Translations under genes and position numbers: made by a program | Shown: in pieces, positions 42,150 to 51,336 of the stretch | How the letters are laid out: each line of letters opens with the position of its first letter | How positions within the stretch are numbered: position 1 is the first letter of the stretch | Notes under the pieces: generated by a model | Told to the model about the DNA's origin: nothing | What the model saw: only the letters and a program-made list of their open reading frames with translations | The model's database searches: none | Source: JAPKZH01 sp964537875 | Lineage (GTDB): Bacteria > Acidobacteriota > Aminicenantia > Aminicenantales > UBA4085 | Length of the DNA: 59,676 nucleotides | Assembly (NCBI GenBank): GCA_964537875.1 | Contig: CAZIDN010000015.1 | Coordinates: forward strand, 1-59,676 | Direction: 5' to 3'

Positions 42150-42353
42150 ATGTCCGAACCAATTAACCCATTACATCAGTCATCTGATTGTCAAGGGGGA
42201 TCGACAGTGGAACAATTTCTGCAGGCTGTCGAAGCGAAAACAACCGACCCAATCCATCGGCGCTTACTTCTAGCAGCTCGCAACGATAACTCATTGGCTA
42301 ATTTGGAAGCTGAATTGCACAAAATAATTTCCGAAATCATCAATGCTAATTAA
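42150..42353 (+). CDS. small protein ahead of the Rad50-like ATPase
   Basis: 67 residues, mostly helical and acidic in its second half (VEQFLQAVEAK, LEAELHKIISEII). No family recognised. Its last 11 bases overlap the start of the ATPase gene in another frame, which implies translational coupling. It probably makes a partner or regulator of the ATPase. Confidence 0.6.
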   Translation: MSEPINPLHQSSDCQGGSTVEQFLQAVEAKTTDPIHRRLLLAARNDNSLANLEAELHKIISEIINAN

Positions 42354-44838
42354 ACAAATCAAAATCGCAGGGTTCCGAGGATTTAACACCGAACGGACTA
42401 TCGATTTTCACGATCGACTTACAGTTATCTCTGCACAAAACAGCCACGGCAAAACGAGCATATCCGAAGCCCTAGAATTTTTGATTTATGGTACTACCTC
42501 AAAAGTACAAAAAGCTGATTCAAAAGAAGAATATAAAGATTCTTATCGCAACCGCCACTTCCCCGCAGGGCAGTCGGCGTACATTGAGGCAATGGTTTCA
42601 GATGGCGAAAATCATAGATTGCGAGTTGAACTCGATCCAGACGGGACAACTATTCGTCGCTTCCGCGACGGCGTGTCAGTCGATAGATGGCCATTTGAGG
42701 CAGACTCACAGAAAGCAGCTCGTCCGTTCGTGCTCCAACACGCACTAAAGTATTTGTTGCTAGTTCCCCCAGCTGAAAGATTTCAAGGATTCGCGCAACT
42801 CCTGGGCCTCAATGAAGTGGATGGTATGTTCCAGGCAATTCTCGCTCTTTGTACTAAACCAACCGCAAGCATTCCGGAAGAAGGGCAACGCGCCTTGAAC
42901 AACTTATCGGCACTTGAGGAGCGACTCAAAACAATCCCTGAACTTAAAAAGGTTATAACAGCTTTCGGACAAGGTATGACTCGCAATAAGGACGCTTACA
43001 GGGTTATCGAAACTCGAGCAAATGCGCTTCTCGCTAAAAAATTTGCACCAGAGGATCAGCTAAGACATCTTATTGAGGCGCGCGACGCAGCAACAGCAAA
43101 AATATATTCTGGGAGCATCGCGATTCCTCCTCTAACCGAAATGCAATCATCTCAGCTTTTTTCGACTAGAAATGCACTATCCACGATGCTAGCTGCTAAT
43201 TTTCTTGATGATTATGGACGGCTTTGTGTCCATCTAGCTGAAGCCAAATTACAAAAAGAAGCAAGCCTTCTGAAATTAGGCATCGAGCTCCTAAAAGAAA
43301 GTCCCGACGTCTGTCCACTTTGCACCCAGTCACTGGACGACGAATTGCGAGATAATATTCATAGACGACATGGTGCAATTAGGTCGGAAATTGAAAAGCA
43401 GACAGAAGTTGAACAAAGTCGTTCCCGCACAAATAGGGCCATTGAAGATGCGAGGGAAAACCTAAAACGAAATAAAGAAATTTATGAGAGCCGCACAAGC
43501 GGATTAATCTCATCAATGCAGCCAGAAAATGAACCAAGGGTTATTGAATTACTCGGTGGCCCGGACGCAGCAAGCGTAGCCATCATTCGGGCTGCCGCCG
43601 GAACTTCATGCTCTCTGCGTGAGCGTTTACGGAACGCCGCTGTCCAGGTGGATAGCGCATTGAAAACTTGCGAGTCGGCAATAGATTGCCACACTGAAAA
43701 TCTAGCGGACGTTGAGAATCTTGGCAAAGCACTACAAGATTATTTGGCCACCGCCGACGAGTTTCCTGCTAAAATTTCAGAGTTTGAATCTAATCTCGCA
43801 GGTCCTGCCAAATTGTTTCGCCAAGCTATTGATGCGCTCGCGGGGACTACGGAGATTTCTGCTATTATTGACCTATTAGATCAACGAACAACTATTGAGC
43901 GCGCACTTCATGTTAAGGATATTCTCAATGGTTTAAAGGAACTAAAGAAATACGCCGAGCAAACATTAGCTGAGACTATGGAAGTCGCGATGAACACGGA
44001 TCTTACTGCCGCCGTGATGAAGTGGTACTCTAAAATAAAAACTGCCGGCGATCCAGATGTCCATTTTTCCGGATTCGCTATGGATCGGACAAAGAGCGGA
44101 GATTTCAAAAGCCGTCGCCTTTCGGTTAAGGCAAAATCCTATGGCGTCGAGCTCGCTAGTGCTGTGTCATCGCTGAGCGAGTCGAAACTGAACGCACTCG
44201 GCCTTTGCGTAAGTATCGCAAGTGCAATCCGTAAGCCGGGTCCCTGGTCTTTTCTCATTATCGATGACCCAATCCAATCATGGGATGACGAACATGAAAC
44301 TCAATTCATTGATGTTATTCGTAGCTTAGTTGAAACTGAAGGAAAGCAAGTTGTAGTTCTCTCACATAAAGGGTCGTGGGCGAATGAGGTCTGTGCGGGC
44401 TGTCGAACTTTAAATGGTATTCATTATCAAATAACCGGATATACAAAGGATGGCCCGCATATTGTTGCATTAAATTGGTCGCCACTCGAGGAACGATTGC
44501 GTGAGGCTGAGGCGATAACCAATGATCCCAAAGCTACACCGGTGCGTCTCCAGCAAGCTGAAGAAGAACTTCGACATGCTGCCTGTCAGCTGGCATCAAT
44601 AATCGCCAAAGCAAAATTAAATCGCACAACAAGTCCACATAATATGAATAAAAATGATGTAAGAGCTATTTTTGTTGAATCCGGGCTAGAAGTAAGGCTA
44701 GTGGATCGTATTCAAGCTATGTTTGTTAGCGCAGATGACGCCCACCATACGCCTAAGACTTACCAACCAAATATTCAACGCATTCGTCAAGCTCTCGCTT
44801 GTTTACGCGATGTTTTGAAATCAACAAAAACTTCTTAG
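42343..44838 (+). CDS. Rad50/SMC-like AAA ATPase with zinc hook
   Basis: 831 residues built like SbcC/Rad50: N-terminal Walker A AQNSHGKTS near 31-39, a helical arm, a CPLC zinc hook at 324-327, a returning helical arm, the ABC signature SSLSESKLNALG near 610, Walker B FLIIDDPIQSWDDEH near 638, and an H-loop segment VVVLSHKG. It differs from SbcC in being shorter and having no SbcD nuclease gene beside it. A C-terminal extra of about 130 residues is unassigned. ATPases of this build act in DNA end processing or in phage defence (Lamassu, Septu and RloC types); which applies here is open. Composition is AT-leaning. Confidence 0.8.
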   Translation: MLIKQIKIAGFRGFNTERTIDFHDRLTVISAQNSHGKTSISEALEFLIYGTTSKVQKADSKEEYKDSYRNRHFPAGQSAYIEAMVSDGENHRLRVELDPDGTTIRRFRDGVSVDRWPFEADSQKAARPFVLQHALKYLLLVPPAERFQGFAQLLGLNEVDGMFQAILALCTKPTASIPEEGQRALNNLSALEERLKTIPELKKVITAFGQGMTRNKDAYRVIETRANALLAKKFAPEDQLRHLIEARDAATAKIYSGSIAIPPLTEMQSSQLFSTRNALSTMLAANFLDDYGRLCVHLAEAKLQKEASLLKLGIELLKESPDVCPLCTQSLDDELRDNIHRRHGAIRSEIEKQTEVEQSRSRTNRAIEDARENLKRNKEIYESRTSGLISSMQPENEPRVIELLGGPDAASVAIIRAAAGTSCSLRERLRNAAVQVDSALKTCESAIDCHTENLADVENLGKALQDYLATADEFPAKISEFESNLAGPAKLFRQAIDALAGTTEISAIIDLLDQRTTIERALHVKDILNGLKELKKYAEQTLAETMEVAMNTDLTAAVMKWYSKIKTAGDPDVHFSGFAMDRTKSGDFKSRRLSVKAKSYGVELASAVSSLSESKLNALGLCVSIASAIRKPGPWSFLIIDDPIQSWDDEHETQFIDVIRSLVETEGKQVVVLSHKGSWANEVCAGCRTLNGIHYQITGYTKDGPHIVALNWSPLEERLREAEAITNDPKATPVRLQQAEEELRHAACQLASIIAKAKLNRTTSPHNMNKNDVRAIFVESGLEVRLVDRIQAMFVSADDAHHTPKTYQPNIQRIRQALACLRDVLKSTKTS

Positions 44839-45088
44839 TCAATGATGCAAGCTCTGGCAGGGGATTACATAAAGTTGGAAGCTGGATTGTGAAGAATTTT
44901 GAATATTTCCTTATCCCTGACTTAATAGAACAGCCGGCTGCCTAATTCGCTATTTTAAATTAGCTCTTTATTCTCGCGGCGGATTTTTAAAATCAAGAGT
45001 GAATATTTTGCCTAATTCGAGAATTTTCAGGGGGCGCTTAAGAATCGTGAAAGATATTATTTTTCTCAAATTATATAACGCTGAATAT

Positions 45089-45245
45089 TTATTTCTTATC
45101 GTTCAGGTCTTTTGGGACTAACCACCACTTTCCTTTTTTCTTTCGAATGCGCCTTTCGATTATCATATCATTAGCATTCGAAAAGTCTTGACCTACCCCA
45201 ACTGTCCAGTTTTTGGGAACCAGCGCAGAGTTCCTCGCCGATCTG
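45089..45245 (-). pseudogene. possible gene remnant in a third integron cassette
   Basis: A start-less frame of about 52 codons ends KKKGKWWLVPKDLNDKK and a stop at 45089-45091. It lies in cassette orientation just after attC2. No family recognised, no ribosome site. The 250 bases left of it (44841-45088) show no gene; cgaattaggca occurs there twice, 70 bases apart on the minus strand. Confidence 0.3.
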
Positions 45246-45259
45246 ACGAATTCTGTTTA

Positions 45260-45334
45260 GCCTAAAGCACCGCATGACCGGCTGGCAATGGAGCGCAGCT
45301 GAACTGCCGGTCCGAGCTGATACCGTTGTTAGCA
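45260..45334 (-). other. integron attC site 2 (slightly decayed)
   Basis: On the minus strand it begins tgctaac (R''), a 5-base spacer aacgg, a stem half ending ggaccgg, a hairpin (accggc with gccggt), then the return half, spacer ggtgc and tttaggc (R'), where gttaggc would be canonical. It starts four bases after the stop of the poly-gamma-glutamate hydrolase gene. Confidence 0.6.
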
Positions 45335-45337
45335 GAT

Positions 45338-45946
45338 TCACTTATTTTCGAGAACAGCTTGAATGGTTTGTACAAATACTTCGAATTTTCCTGTTCTCTC
45401 TTTTCTCCCTGTACGATCCAAACGCTTAAACATCGCCTTTCTAAGTCCATTGCTTATTTCGATCTGGACACCCTTGTTTGTCTTGCACGCATTACAGATG
45501 TTGTTAGGATGTTTTCCTGCCAAATGAGACTGAACTGACGGCTTAACATGAAAACCAGCCTCATTGAGAGCATCTGATATCTTTTTCATAAGTTGATCAT
45601 TTAATCCGCCTATATATACATTTTTATCATTATCTTCACACCCATGAATCACTATGGCAACCTCTGAAGAGTTTACCAATCTTAGCGCGCGCGGCTCATC
45701 ATATAGTTCACTTTTAATATGAAGATCTTTATTACCTGTCCTTTTGATGCCAGAGAAAGTGTATAAACTAAGCACATTACCTGCTATAGACTTAGCAATC
45801 TCTGTTGTTCCTGGTTCTATCCCTCCACCATGAGGGGCCATAATAACGTATTTAGAAGAACGATTATTAACTTTAATTACGTAATCTTGACCTTCATTTT
45901 CGGTACTCTTAAGTAATTCAAATGATTTGTATTTTTCGACAGGCAT
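45338..45946 (-). CDS. poly-gamma-glutamate hydrolase family protein (integron cassette)
   Basis: About 202 residues of the PghP/YndL-type family of zinc-dependent poly-gamma-glutamate hydrolases. Seen are MAPHGGGIEPGTTEIA near residue 40, VIHGCED near 100 and GVQIEISNGLR near 160, which hold the metal ligands. Such enzymes cut capsule-type polyglutamate and are known from phages and bacteria. The ATG at 45946 follows cgggaaag; an earlier one at 45973 is possible. It is flanked by attC1 and attC2 in the order expected for a gene cassette. Confidence 0.8.
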   Translation of the reverse strand: MPVEKYKSFELLKSTENEGQDYVIKVNNRSSKYVIMAPHGGGIEPGTTEIAKSIAGNVLSLYTFSGIKRTGNKDLHIKSELYDEPRALRLVNSSEVAIVIHGCEDNDKNVYIGGLNDQLMKKISDALNEAGFHVKPSVQSHLAGKHPNNICNACKTNKGVQIEISNGLRKAMFKRLDRTGRKERTGKFEVFVQTIQAVLENK

Positions 45947-45976
45947 AAATCTTTCCCGCCGTTCATGGGTCATGGC

Positions 45977-46092
45977 TGTTAACGATAGAGCTTAGCGGCG
46001 CTGCCGTATCAGGCCTGTATACTCATTATACTCCAACCAAAGCTATCCTCATAGTCGCCCTTTAAGGCGTGGCCTGCAGCGATTTGTTATGC
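45977..46092 (-). other. integron attC site 1
   Basis: Minus strand: gcataac (R''), spacer aaatc, gctgcaggcc, a variable middle, ggcagcgccgctaagct, spacer ctatc, gttaaca (R'). R'' is the exact complement of the first bases of the same cassette (ttatgc at 47436-47431), as the cassette excision model demands. Confidence 0.8.
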
Positions 46093-46143
46093 CAATTAGG
46101 GCGCGTCCCTGATCGAACCCTGCAATGCAATAAATCAATTCTT

Positions 46144-47379
46144 TCAAAGACTATACTCACCGAAAAAAGATTTATACGTGGTCTTTCTTATATTTATGCC
46201 AAGCATCATTAAAATGGAGTGGCCGTTCTCAAAGAGAATTGCAACCTCAGCATTGCTCAATGGCCTATTGTGAGCGATAGCGTTCCTAATATTTTCAAGA
46301 TAGGATAGGTGCCCGAAGAAAGGGTGCCTATCAAGAGGTCTATCTTTAAATATCTTGTGCCAATCTTTTTCGATTAGCTGCCCTAACTCATTGAAGCTAC
46401 AGTAATGAAGCGGTGTCCCTTCTATTTTTATCCTATCAAGTATTGGATTTTTGGTTGACATCTTCTCTTTTATATGGTTTCGGATTTCTTCGGGGAAGCA
46501 GCCCATCCACCACTTTGGGTTTGTGGCTGCTTCTTTATATATGTTGTGGAATTTTTTTAATAGAAAATGCCTGATTTCATTCTCGACGAAATAAAGAAAC
46601 CTGTAACTGGCCATATTGCGAGAGATTTGGAAGATTTCATCATCTGATGTATCCTTCGGCATTCTTGGTAGCACATTATTTTCTAAAGACTTTGCCTTGG
46701 CGAACTCCCGCATAAATGCACCTTGAATTTCACTAGTTTGTTTATTGCCAATCCGATTTTTTATCATCTCAAAGAGACTGAATGCTAGGGGATCGATCCA
46801 CTTAATCGAGTAGGAAGGTTTTGAATAGTCTCTTACAATTCTTCCTGACATTATCATTGTTGTTTTAAAAATTATCTCCGGATCCAATGCAACAATTATC
46901 TCTGCTGATCGGTCGATAAATTCTGGTGACTCTGGCAAGCCTATTTCAAGTTTGTAGATTCCATAAGGTATTCCATACGAAGCATCGATGGATGGATAGT
47001 GATCTGGGATAGTTCTTTTCACAGAAAGCCAGTTTTTAACAGGAAGGGTAAACTCATTCTCCAATATCAATTGCTCTGGTGCAAGGCTCAATGAATTGAA
47101 TATAATACGGACTTTAGGCAAAGTTGTTGCGTCAGCCTCTGGAAGAGAGAGTGGAGACACCTGCGTCATCGATATGGTTTTACGATAAATAAGCCTCTTT
47201 GAAGGTACCTCAATAAATATCTCGAGGTCACCAAAAGCTTCTGCATCAAGAGTCATTTCGTCAACGACATCATATATCGATGGTTCCGAGTCTTGGCTGT
47301 ACTTACCGTCTTTGTAGTAAACGACTATGTCGCTCAGTGCGTAATATTGGCACTTCAGAATAAAGTCTCTAAGTTCCAT
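46144..47379 (-). CDS. HEPN-domain protein (integron cassette)
   Basis: 411 residues from the ATG at 47379; a TTG at 47427 would add 16. The N-terminal half is unassigned and beta-rich. The C-terminal 180 residues look like a Swt1-type HEPN domain: VENEIRHFLLKKFHNIY, then LEKDW-like LIEKDWHKIF, and LENIRNAIAHNRPLSN with R-x4-H, the HEPN ribonuclease motif. Many HEPN proteins are RNA-cutting toxins or defence effectors, though no antitoxin gene is adjacent. It is a complete cassette between attC0 and attC1. Confidence 0.7.
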   Translation of the reverse strand: MELRDFILKCQYYALSDIVVYYKDGKYSQDSEPSIYDVVDEMTLDAEAFGDLEIFIEVPSKRLIYRKTISMTQVSPLSLPEADATTLPKVRIIFNSLSLAPEQLILENEFTLPVKNWLSVKRTIPDHYPSIDASYGIPYGIYKLEIGLPESPEFIDRSAEIIVALDPEIIFKTTMIMSGRIVRDYSKPSYSIKWIDPLAFSLFEMIKNRIGNKQTSEIQGAFMREFAKAKSLENNVLPRMPKDTSDDEIFQISRNMASYRFLYFVENEIRHFLLKKFHNIYKEAATNPKWWMGCFPEEIRNHIKEKMSTKNPILDRIKIEGTPLHYCSFNELGQLIEKDWHKIFKDRPLDRHPFFGHLSYLENIRNAIAHNRPLSNAEVAILFENGHSILMMLGINIRKTTYKSFFGEYSL

Positions 47380-47430
47380 GGCAGCACCAAGAGTACCATG
47401 CGGACTAAAAGCAATACAAGCCGTCAATTG

Positions 47431-47496
47431 GCATAACTTCGCAATTGAGGGGCCGCGAGCGAAGCGAGCGGTCCCTCTCTAATAGAATTGTTATTC
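47431..47496 (-). other. integron attC site 0
   Basis: A compact 66 bp site. Minus strand: gaataac (R''), 5-base spacer aattc, tattagagagggaccgc, short loop region gctcgcttcgctcgc, ggcccctcaatt, 5-base spacer gcgaa, gttatgc (R', canonical GTTRRRY-like). It shows the unpaired spacers and extra bases of a folded attC bottom strand. Confidence 0.85.
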
Positions 47497-47497
47497 C

Positions 47498-47737
47498 TCA
47501 TGACCTAATTTCGTATACCGGCTGAGTAGCGCGCATATACTCATGGACGTAGTTGCCACGGATTTCATATACCGGTTGCGTTGCCCTCATATATTCGTGG
47601 ATGTAGTTTCCCCGTATCTCATAGACAGGCTGACTTGCGCGCATATATTCATATATGTAATCGCCTCGTATCTCATATTTTGCCTGCGTTGCGCGCATAT
47701 ATTCATAGATGTGCATTCCGTCAAATTTTCCGCTCAC
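47498..47737 (-). CDS. 19-residue tandem-repeat protein (integron cassette)
   Basis: 79 residues made of four near-perfect units of the form YEYMRATQPVYEIRGNYIH. The GTG start at 47737 has ggaggaggt seven bases upstream, a strong ribosome site. The stop is two bases from attC0, the normal place for a cassette gene. Strongly periodic Tyr/Arg/Gly spacing suggests a small beta-repeat fold. Function unknown. The plus strand is also open here because of the repeats and is taken as shadow. Confidence 0.7.
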   Translation of the reverse strand: MSGKFDGMHIYEYMRATQAKYEIRGDYIYEYMRASQPVYEIRGNYIHEYMRATQPVYEIRGNYVHEYMRATQPVYEIRS

Positions 47738-48215
47738 ACTGCACCTCCTCCATTATAAGTTTTGTTAAGATGGTTTCCATATAAGCCAATTTTTGCGTTT
47801 CGTTTCTAGATAACACGTTATAGCCGATTCCACCTAGACTTAGTTTTAGGGATAGAAGTTTCCTTTTTCCGGGGCGTGGTGAATTGCCGCTCCGGGTCCT
47901 GAATCCCCGCTCTTGACCACGCAGGAAATATATCGCCGACCGTGCGGCGATGTCAATAATCCCCCAAAGGCGCCCATGAAGAGGTTGTATGAGCGAAAAG
48001 CCCTTCCGCATCAGCCGAAAGAAGGTAAACTCCCCCTCCCCATGATAAAGCAATGATCAAAAGTATTCCGCGTTCCCGGGGAATGCCAGCTTTTTCGAAC
48101 ACCTGCTGACATTCTCCTGTAAAACCCCTCCGCCCGTTCTCCCCGGCGCGCCTTGACAAGGCGTGAAGCCGGGAGCTATAGTCCGTTCGTTCCGAACCGA
48201 AGAGGAGAATTCTTC
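47738..48215. other. intergenic, cassette-array edge
   Basis: Minus-strand gttatct near 47808-47814 and ctataac near 47817-47824 may be the upstream recombination site (attI or attC) of the tandem-repeat cassette. No integrase gene follows. The rest holds no recognised gene. Confidence 0.4.
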
Positions 48216-51152
48216 ATGCCGCACTTGCCGATCCGGGCGTACTTCCAATCCTTTCTCCGCGCCTGTCGTCCATGGGCCCTTGCCTTCATCGTTTTCGTCG
48301 CCGGCCTGACGGCCTGTAAGCCGGCGGCCTCCGGGCTCGACGCAGGCTTCCTCCATCCGCCCGATTCGGCCAAGCCGCGCGTTTATTGGTGGTGGCTGTT
48401 CAACCGCGTCGACAAGGCCGCGATCACCCGCGATCTCGAGGAGTTCAGGGCCAAGGGCATCAGCGGCGTCAATCTGATCTGTACGGGCGGATATGCTGGC
48501 CTGGCGCCCCTTCCGGGCGTGAAATTCCTGGGCCCGGAATGGCGCGAGCTCTTCCGCCACGCCGTCAAGGAAGCGGCCCGGCTGAAGATCGAGATGGGCT
48601 TCAACCTGGCCGGAGGCTGGGTCATGATCGGCCCCTGGGTCACCCCGGACAACGCCATGAAGAAAGTCGCGCAGTCCGAACTCAAAGTGCGGGGCCCGGG
48701 AAAATTCCGCGGCGCGCTGCCCGCGCCCCCGGCTGTTGACGGCTACTACGAAGACGTCTGGGTCCAGGCTTTCCCGGAAGAACCGGACAAGGCGATCGAT
48801 CCCCGAACGATCGTCGACGTGACCGACCGGCTGAATGCGGACGGCCGTTTCGACTGGGACATCCCGGCCGGCGCTTGGACCATTTTACGGACCGGATATA
48901 CGCTGACCGGAAGCCGCTGGGATCCTTACCCGAAGGGCGACACCTTCGCCGAGGGGGCCGGCTATCAAATCGATTACCTGAATCCCGCGGCGCTCGATGA
49001 CCATTTCCGCCATCTCGGCCAAACGGTCCTGGACGAGGCCGCCAAGGCGGGAGGGCGGTTGGACTACCTCTGGTCGGACAGCTGGGAATGCGGCAAGCTG
49101 ACCTGGACCCGGGATTTTCCGGCCCAATTCCTCCGTTTCCGCGGCTATAACCTGAAACCGTATCTACCGGCGCTCGCCGGCCGCATCGTCGTCGACGCCG
49201 AATTCACGGCGCGGTTCAAGGAGGATTTCGACCGCACTATAGAGGATTGTCTGGCCGAAAATTTCTATGGCCATTTCGCTGAGCTCTGCCACCAGCGGGG
49301 AATCCGCATGGGCAGCGAGGCGGCCGGCCCGGGCAATCTCCCGCCCATGGATTCGCTGAAAAACGAGGGCCGCTGCGATTTGCCGGCCGGCGAATTCTGG
49401 GTCAACGGACATTTCAATTTCCCCGGCGGTTACAACGCGGATCCTTATATGCGACTTAATCTCAAGCAGACCGCCTCGGCCGCTCATATTTACGGCAAGC
49501 CCCAGGCCATGGCCGAGTCGTTCACCCAGCAGGAGCGCGATCGAACGCACTGGTCGCTGGCGCCGTCCGACCTCAAGCCCTACGTCGACACCGCCTTCGG
49601 CGAAGGGATCAACTCCATCATGCTGCACCAGGCCACCTGCCAGCCGCCTTCGGACGGCAAGCCCGGCTATGAATTCTGCGCCGGCCAGCATTGGAACGCC
49701 AACAGCACTTGGTGGGAGCAATCGCCGGCCTTCTTCGCCTACCTTGCGCGCTGCCAGTATATGCTCCAACAGGGAGTCTTCGCCGGCGATGTTTGTTATT
49801 ACCTCGGCGACCGGCCTCCGGTTATCGCCCCGCCCAAAGCCGAGGACCCGGCGCTCGGCCCCGGCTATGATTTCGACTATGCCAACACCGAAGCCCTCTT
49901 GACCCGCATGTCGGTCGAAGGCGGCCGGATCGTTCTTCCCGACGGCCTGAGCTACCGGCTCCTCGTCCTGCAGAATTGCACGACTACTTCCCCTGAAATG
50001 GCCAAGATGATCGGCAGCGCGCTTTCCCTGTCCGTATCGCCCGTTCCCTCCCGGTCGATGCCGCTCGAAGCGGTCCGTAAGATTCGCGATCTCGTCCGCG
50101 CCGGCGCAACGGTCGTCGGGCCCAAACCGGAGAAGGCGTCCGGACTGAAGGACTATCCGCGCTGCGACGACGAAGTCAGCGCCATCGCCGATGAGGTTTG
50201 GGGGGACTGCGATGGAAAAACCCGCACCGAACATCGCTACGGCCAGGGCCGGGTGATCTGGGGCAGAACCCCGCGCGAGATCCTGACGGGAGACGGCGTA
50301 CCGCCGGATTTCGAAGCGTCGCCCGTCGGCGCCAAACCGGCCGGTTTGGACTTCATCCATCGCACATCCAAGGAAGCCGATATATATTTCGTTTCCAACC
50401 GGAAAGGCTATACGCTCTCCTCGGACTGCGCCTTCCGCGTCGTCGGGAAACGGCCGGAGATCTGGGACCCGGTCCTTGGGGAAATCCGAGATGCGGCCGC
50501 TTTCCGCCAGGAAGGCGGCCGGACCATCGTCCCCCTGGACTTCGCGCCGATGCAATCGTTTTTTGTCGTTTTCCGAAAACCGATCGCCGCCGAGGCGCCG
50601 GGAAAGGCGCCGCGCAATTTCCCATGACTCGTCTCCATCCAGGAAATCACGGGCGGCTGGAAGGTCGCGTTCGACCCACGATGGGGCGGGCCTGAGTCAG
50701 CCGAATTCCCGAAGCTCGTAAGCTGGACGCGGCGCCCTGAAGACGGCATCAAATTTTATTCCGGCAAAGCAACCTATCGCAAAACGTTCGACCTCGAGCC
50801 GTCCGAAGCGATCCATTCTCGGAAACGCGTGTTCCTCGATCTCGGCGCGGTCAAGGCCGTCGCCGAAGTCAGGCTGAACGGCCGATCGCTGGGCGTCCTG
50901 TGGACGGCGCCCTGGCGCGTCGACATCACCAGCGCCGTCCGCCCAGCGGGCAATGCGCTGGAAATCGATGTTATCAACTTGTGGGCCAACCGCGTCATCG
51001 GCGATCTCAACCTCCCCAGGGAAAAGCGCGTCACCGTGACCCACGACGCTTTCCGCTTCGACATGATCACCAAAACCACCTCGCTTCTGGACTCGGGCCT
51101 GCTCGGTCCGGTGTCCATCCTGCGGGAGGCCGGAGAAAACGAAACCTTTTGA
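48216..51152 (+). pseudogene. GH106 alpha-L-rhamnosidase-like lipoprotein with in-frame TGA
   Basis: One frame of 978 codons. Lipoprotein signal ending VAGLTAC, then the GH106 start PRVYWWWLFNRVDKAAITRD and FRAKGISGVNLI, WSDSWECGKLTW, and GINSIMLHQATCQPP in the barrel. After a TGA at 50625-50627 the same frame continues VSIQEITGGWKVAFDPRWG and a final jelly-roll (AEVRLNGRSLGVLWTAPWRV, VINLWANRVIGD). TGA follows NFP, where CGA (Arg) is the simple ancestor. If TGA is a true stop the protein lacks its last domain. The ATG at 48216 follows agaggag. Likely role: removal of rhamnose from plant or bacterial glycans. Confidence 0.85.
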
Positions 51153-51226
51153 TGGATAAAGGCGTTCCCGGATTTACAACGGAAGTCCCTTATATTATGC
51201 GCCTTCGCTTTGAGCGTAGCTTCCCG

Positions 51227-51269
51227 CACACGGTAGAAGTCAGAGGTTCAAATCCTCTATCGCCCACCA
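51227..51269 (+). tRNA. orphan tRNA 3' half, Val-like, with CCA
   Basis: cacacggtagaagtc, a perfect T arm agaggttcaaatcctct and acceptor end atcgcccacca form the part of a tRNA from the anticodon onward. The 5' half is absent. The first three bases (cac) would be the anticodon of tRNA-Val. A second copy is at 56550-56591. Such halves are typical of element junctions at tRNA genes. Confidence 0.65.
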
Positions 51270-51301
51270 TCCCCTTTTCCGGAAACGCTCGCCGCATTCT
51301 G

Positions 51302-51325
51302 ATCCCCTTGATCGCTCAAGGGGAT
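51302..51325. terminator. perfect 10 bp hairpin behind the kinase gene
   Basis: atccccttga and tcaaggggat pair perfectly across a tcgc loop, 12 bases after the stop of the minus-strand kinase. There is no T-run on either strand, so it may stabilise the mRNA 3' end or act as a weak terminator. Confidence 0.45.
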
Positions 51326-51336
51326 GCCAATCGCCT

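Noticed and set aside
47498..47737. CRISPR-like repeats in the 57 bp periodic DNA
   Set aside because: The period is a multiple of three, encodes a 19-residue peptide repeat, and has no unique spacers.
49164..50555. 463-codon minus-strand frame inside the GH106 gene
   Set aside because: Shadow of a GC-rich gene whose plus frame has clear GH106 motifs.
17992..51152. Recoding of TAG or TGA genome-wide
   Set aside because: Genes with clear natural ends use TAG (1998, 6878, 11079, 12792, 23879) and TGA, so both act as ordinary stops.
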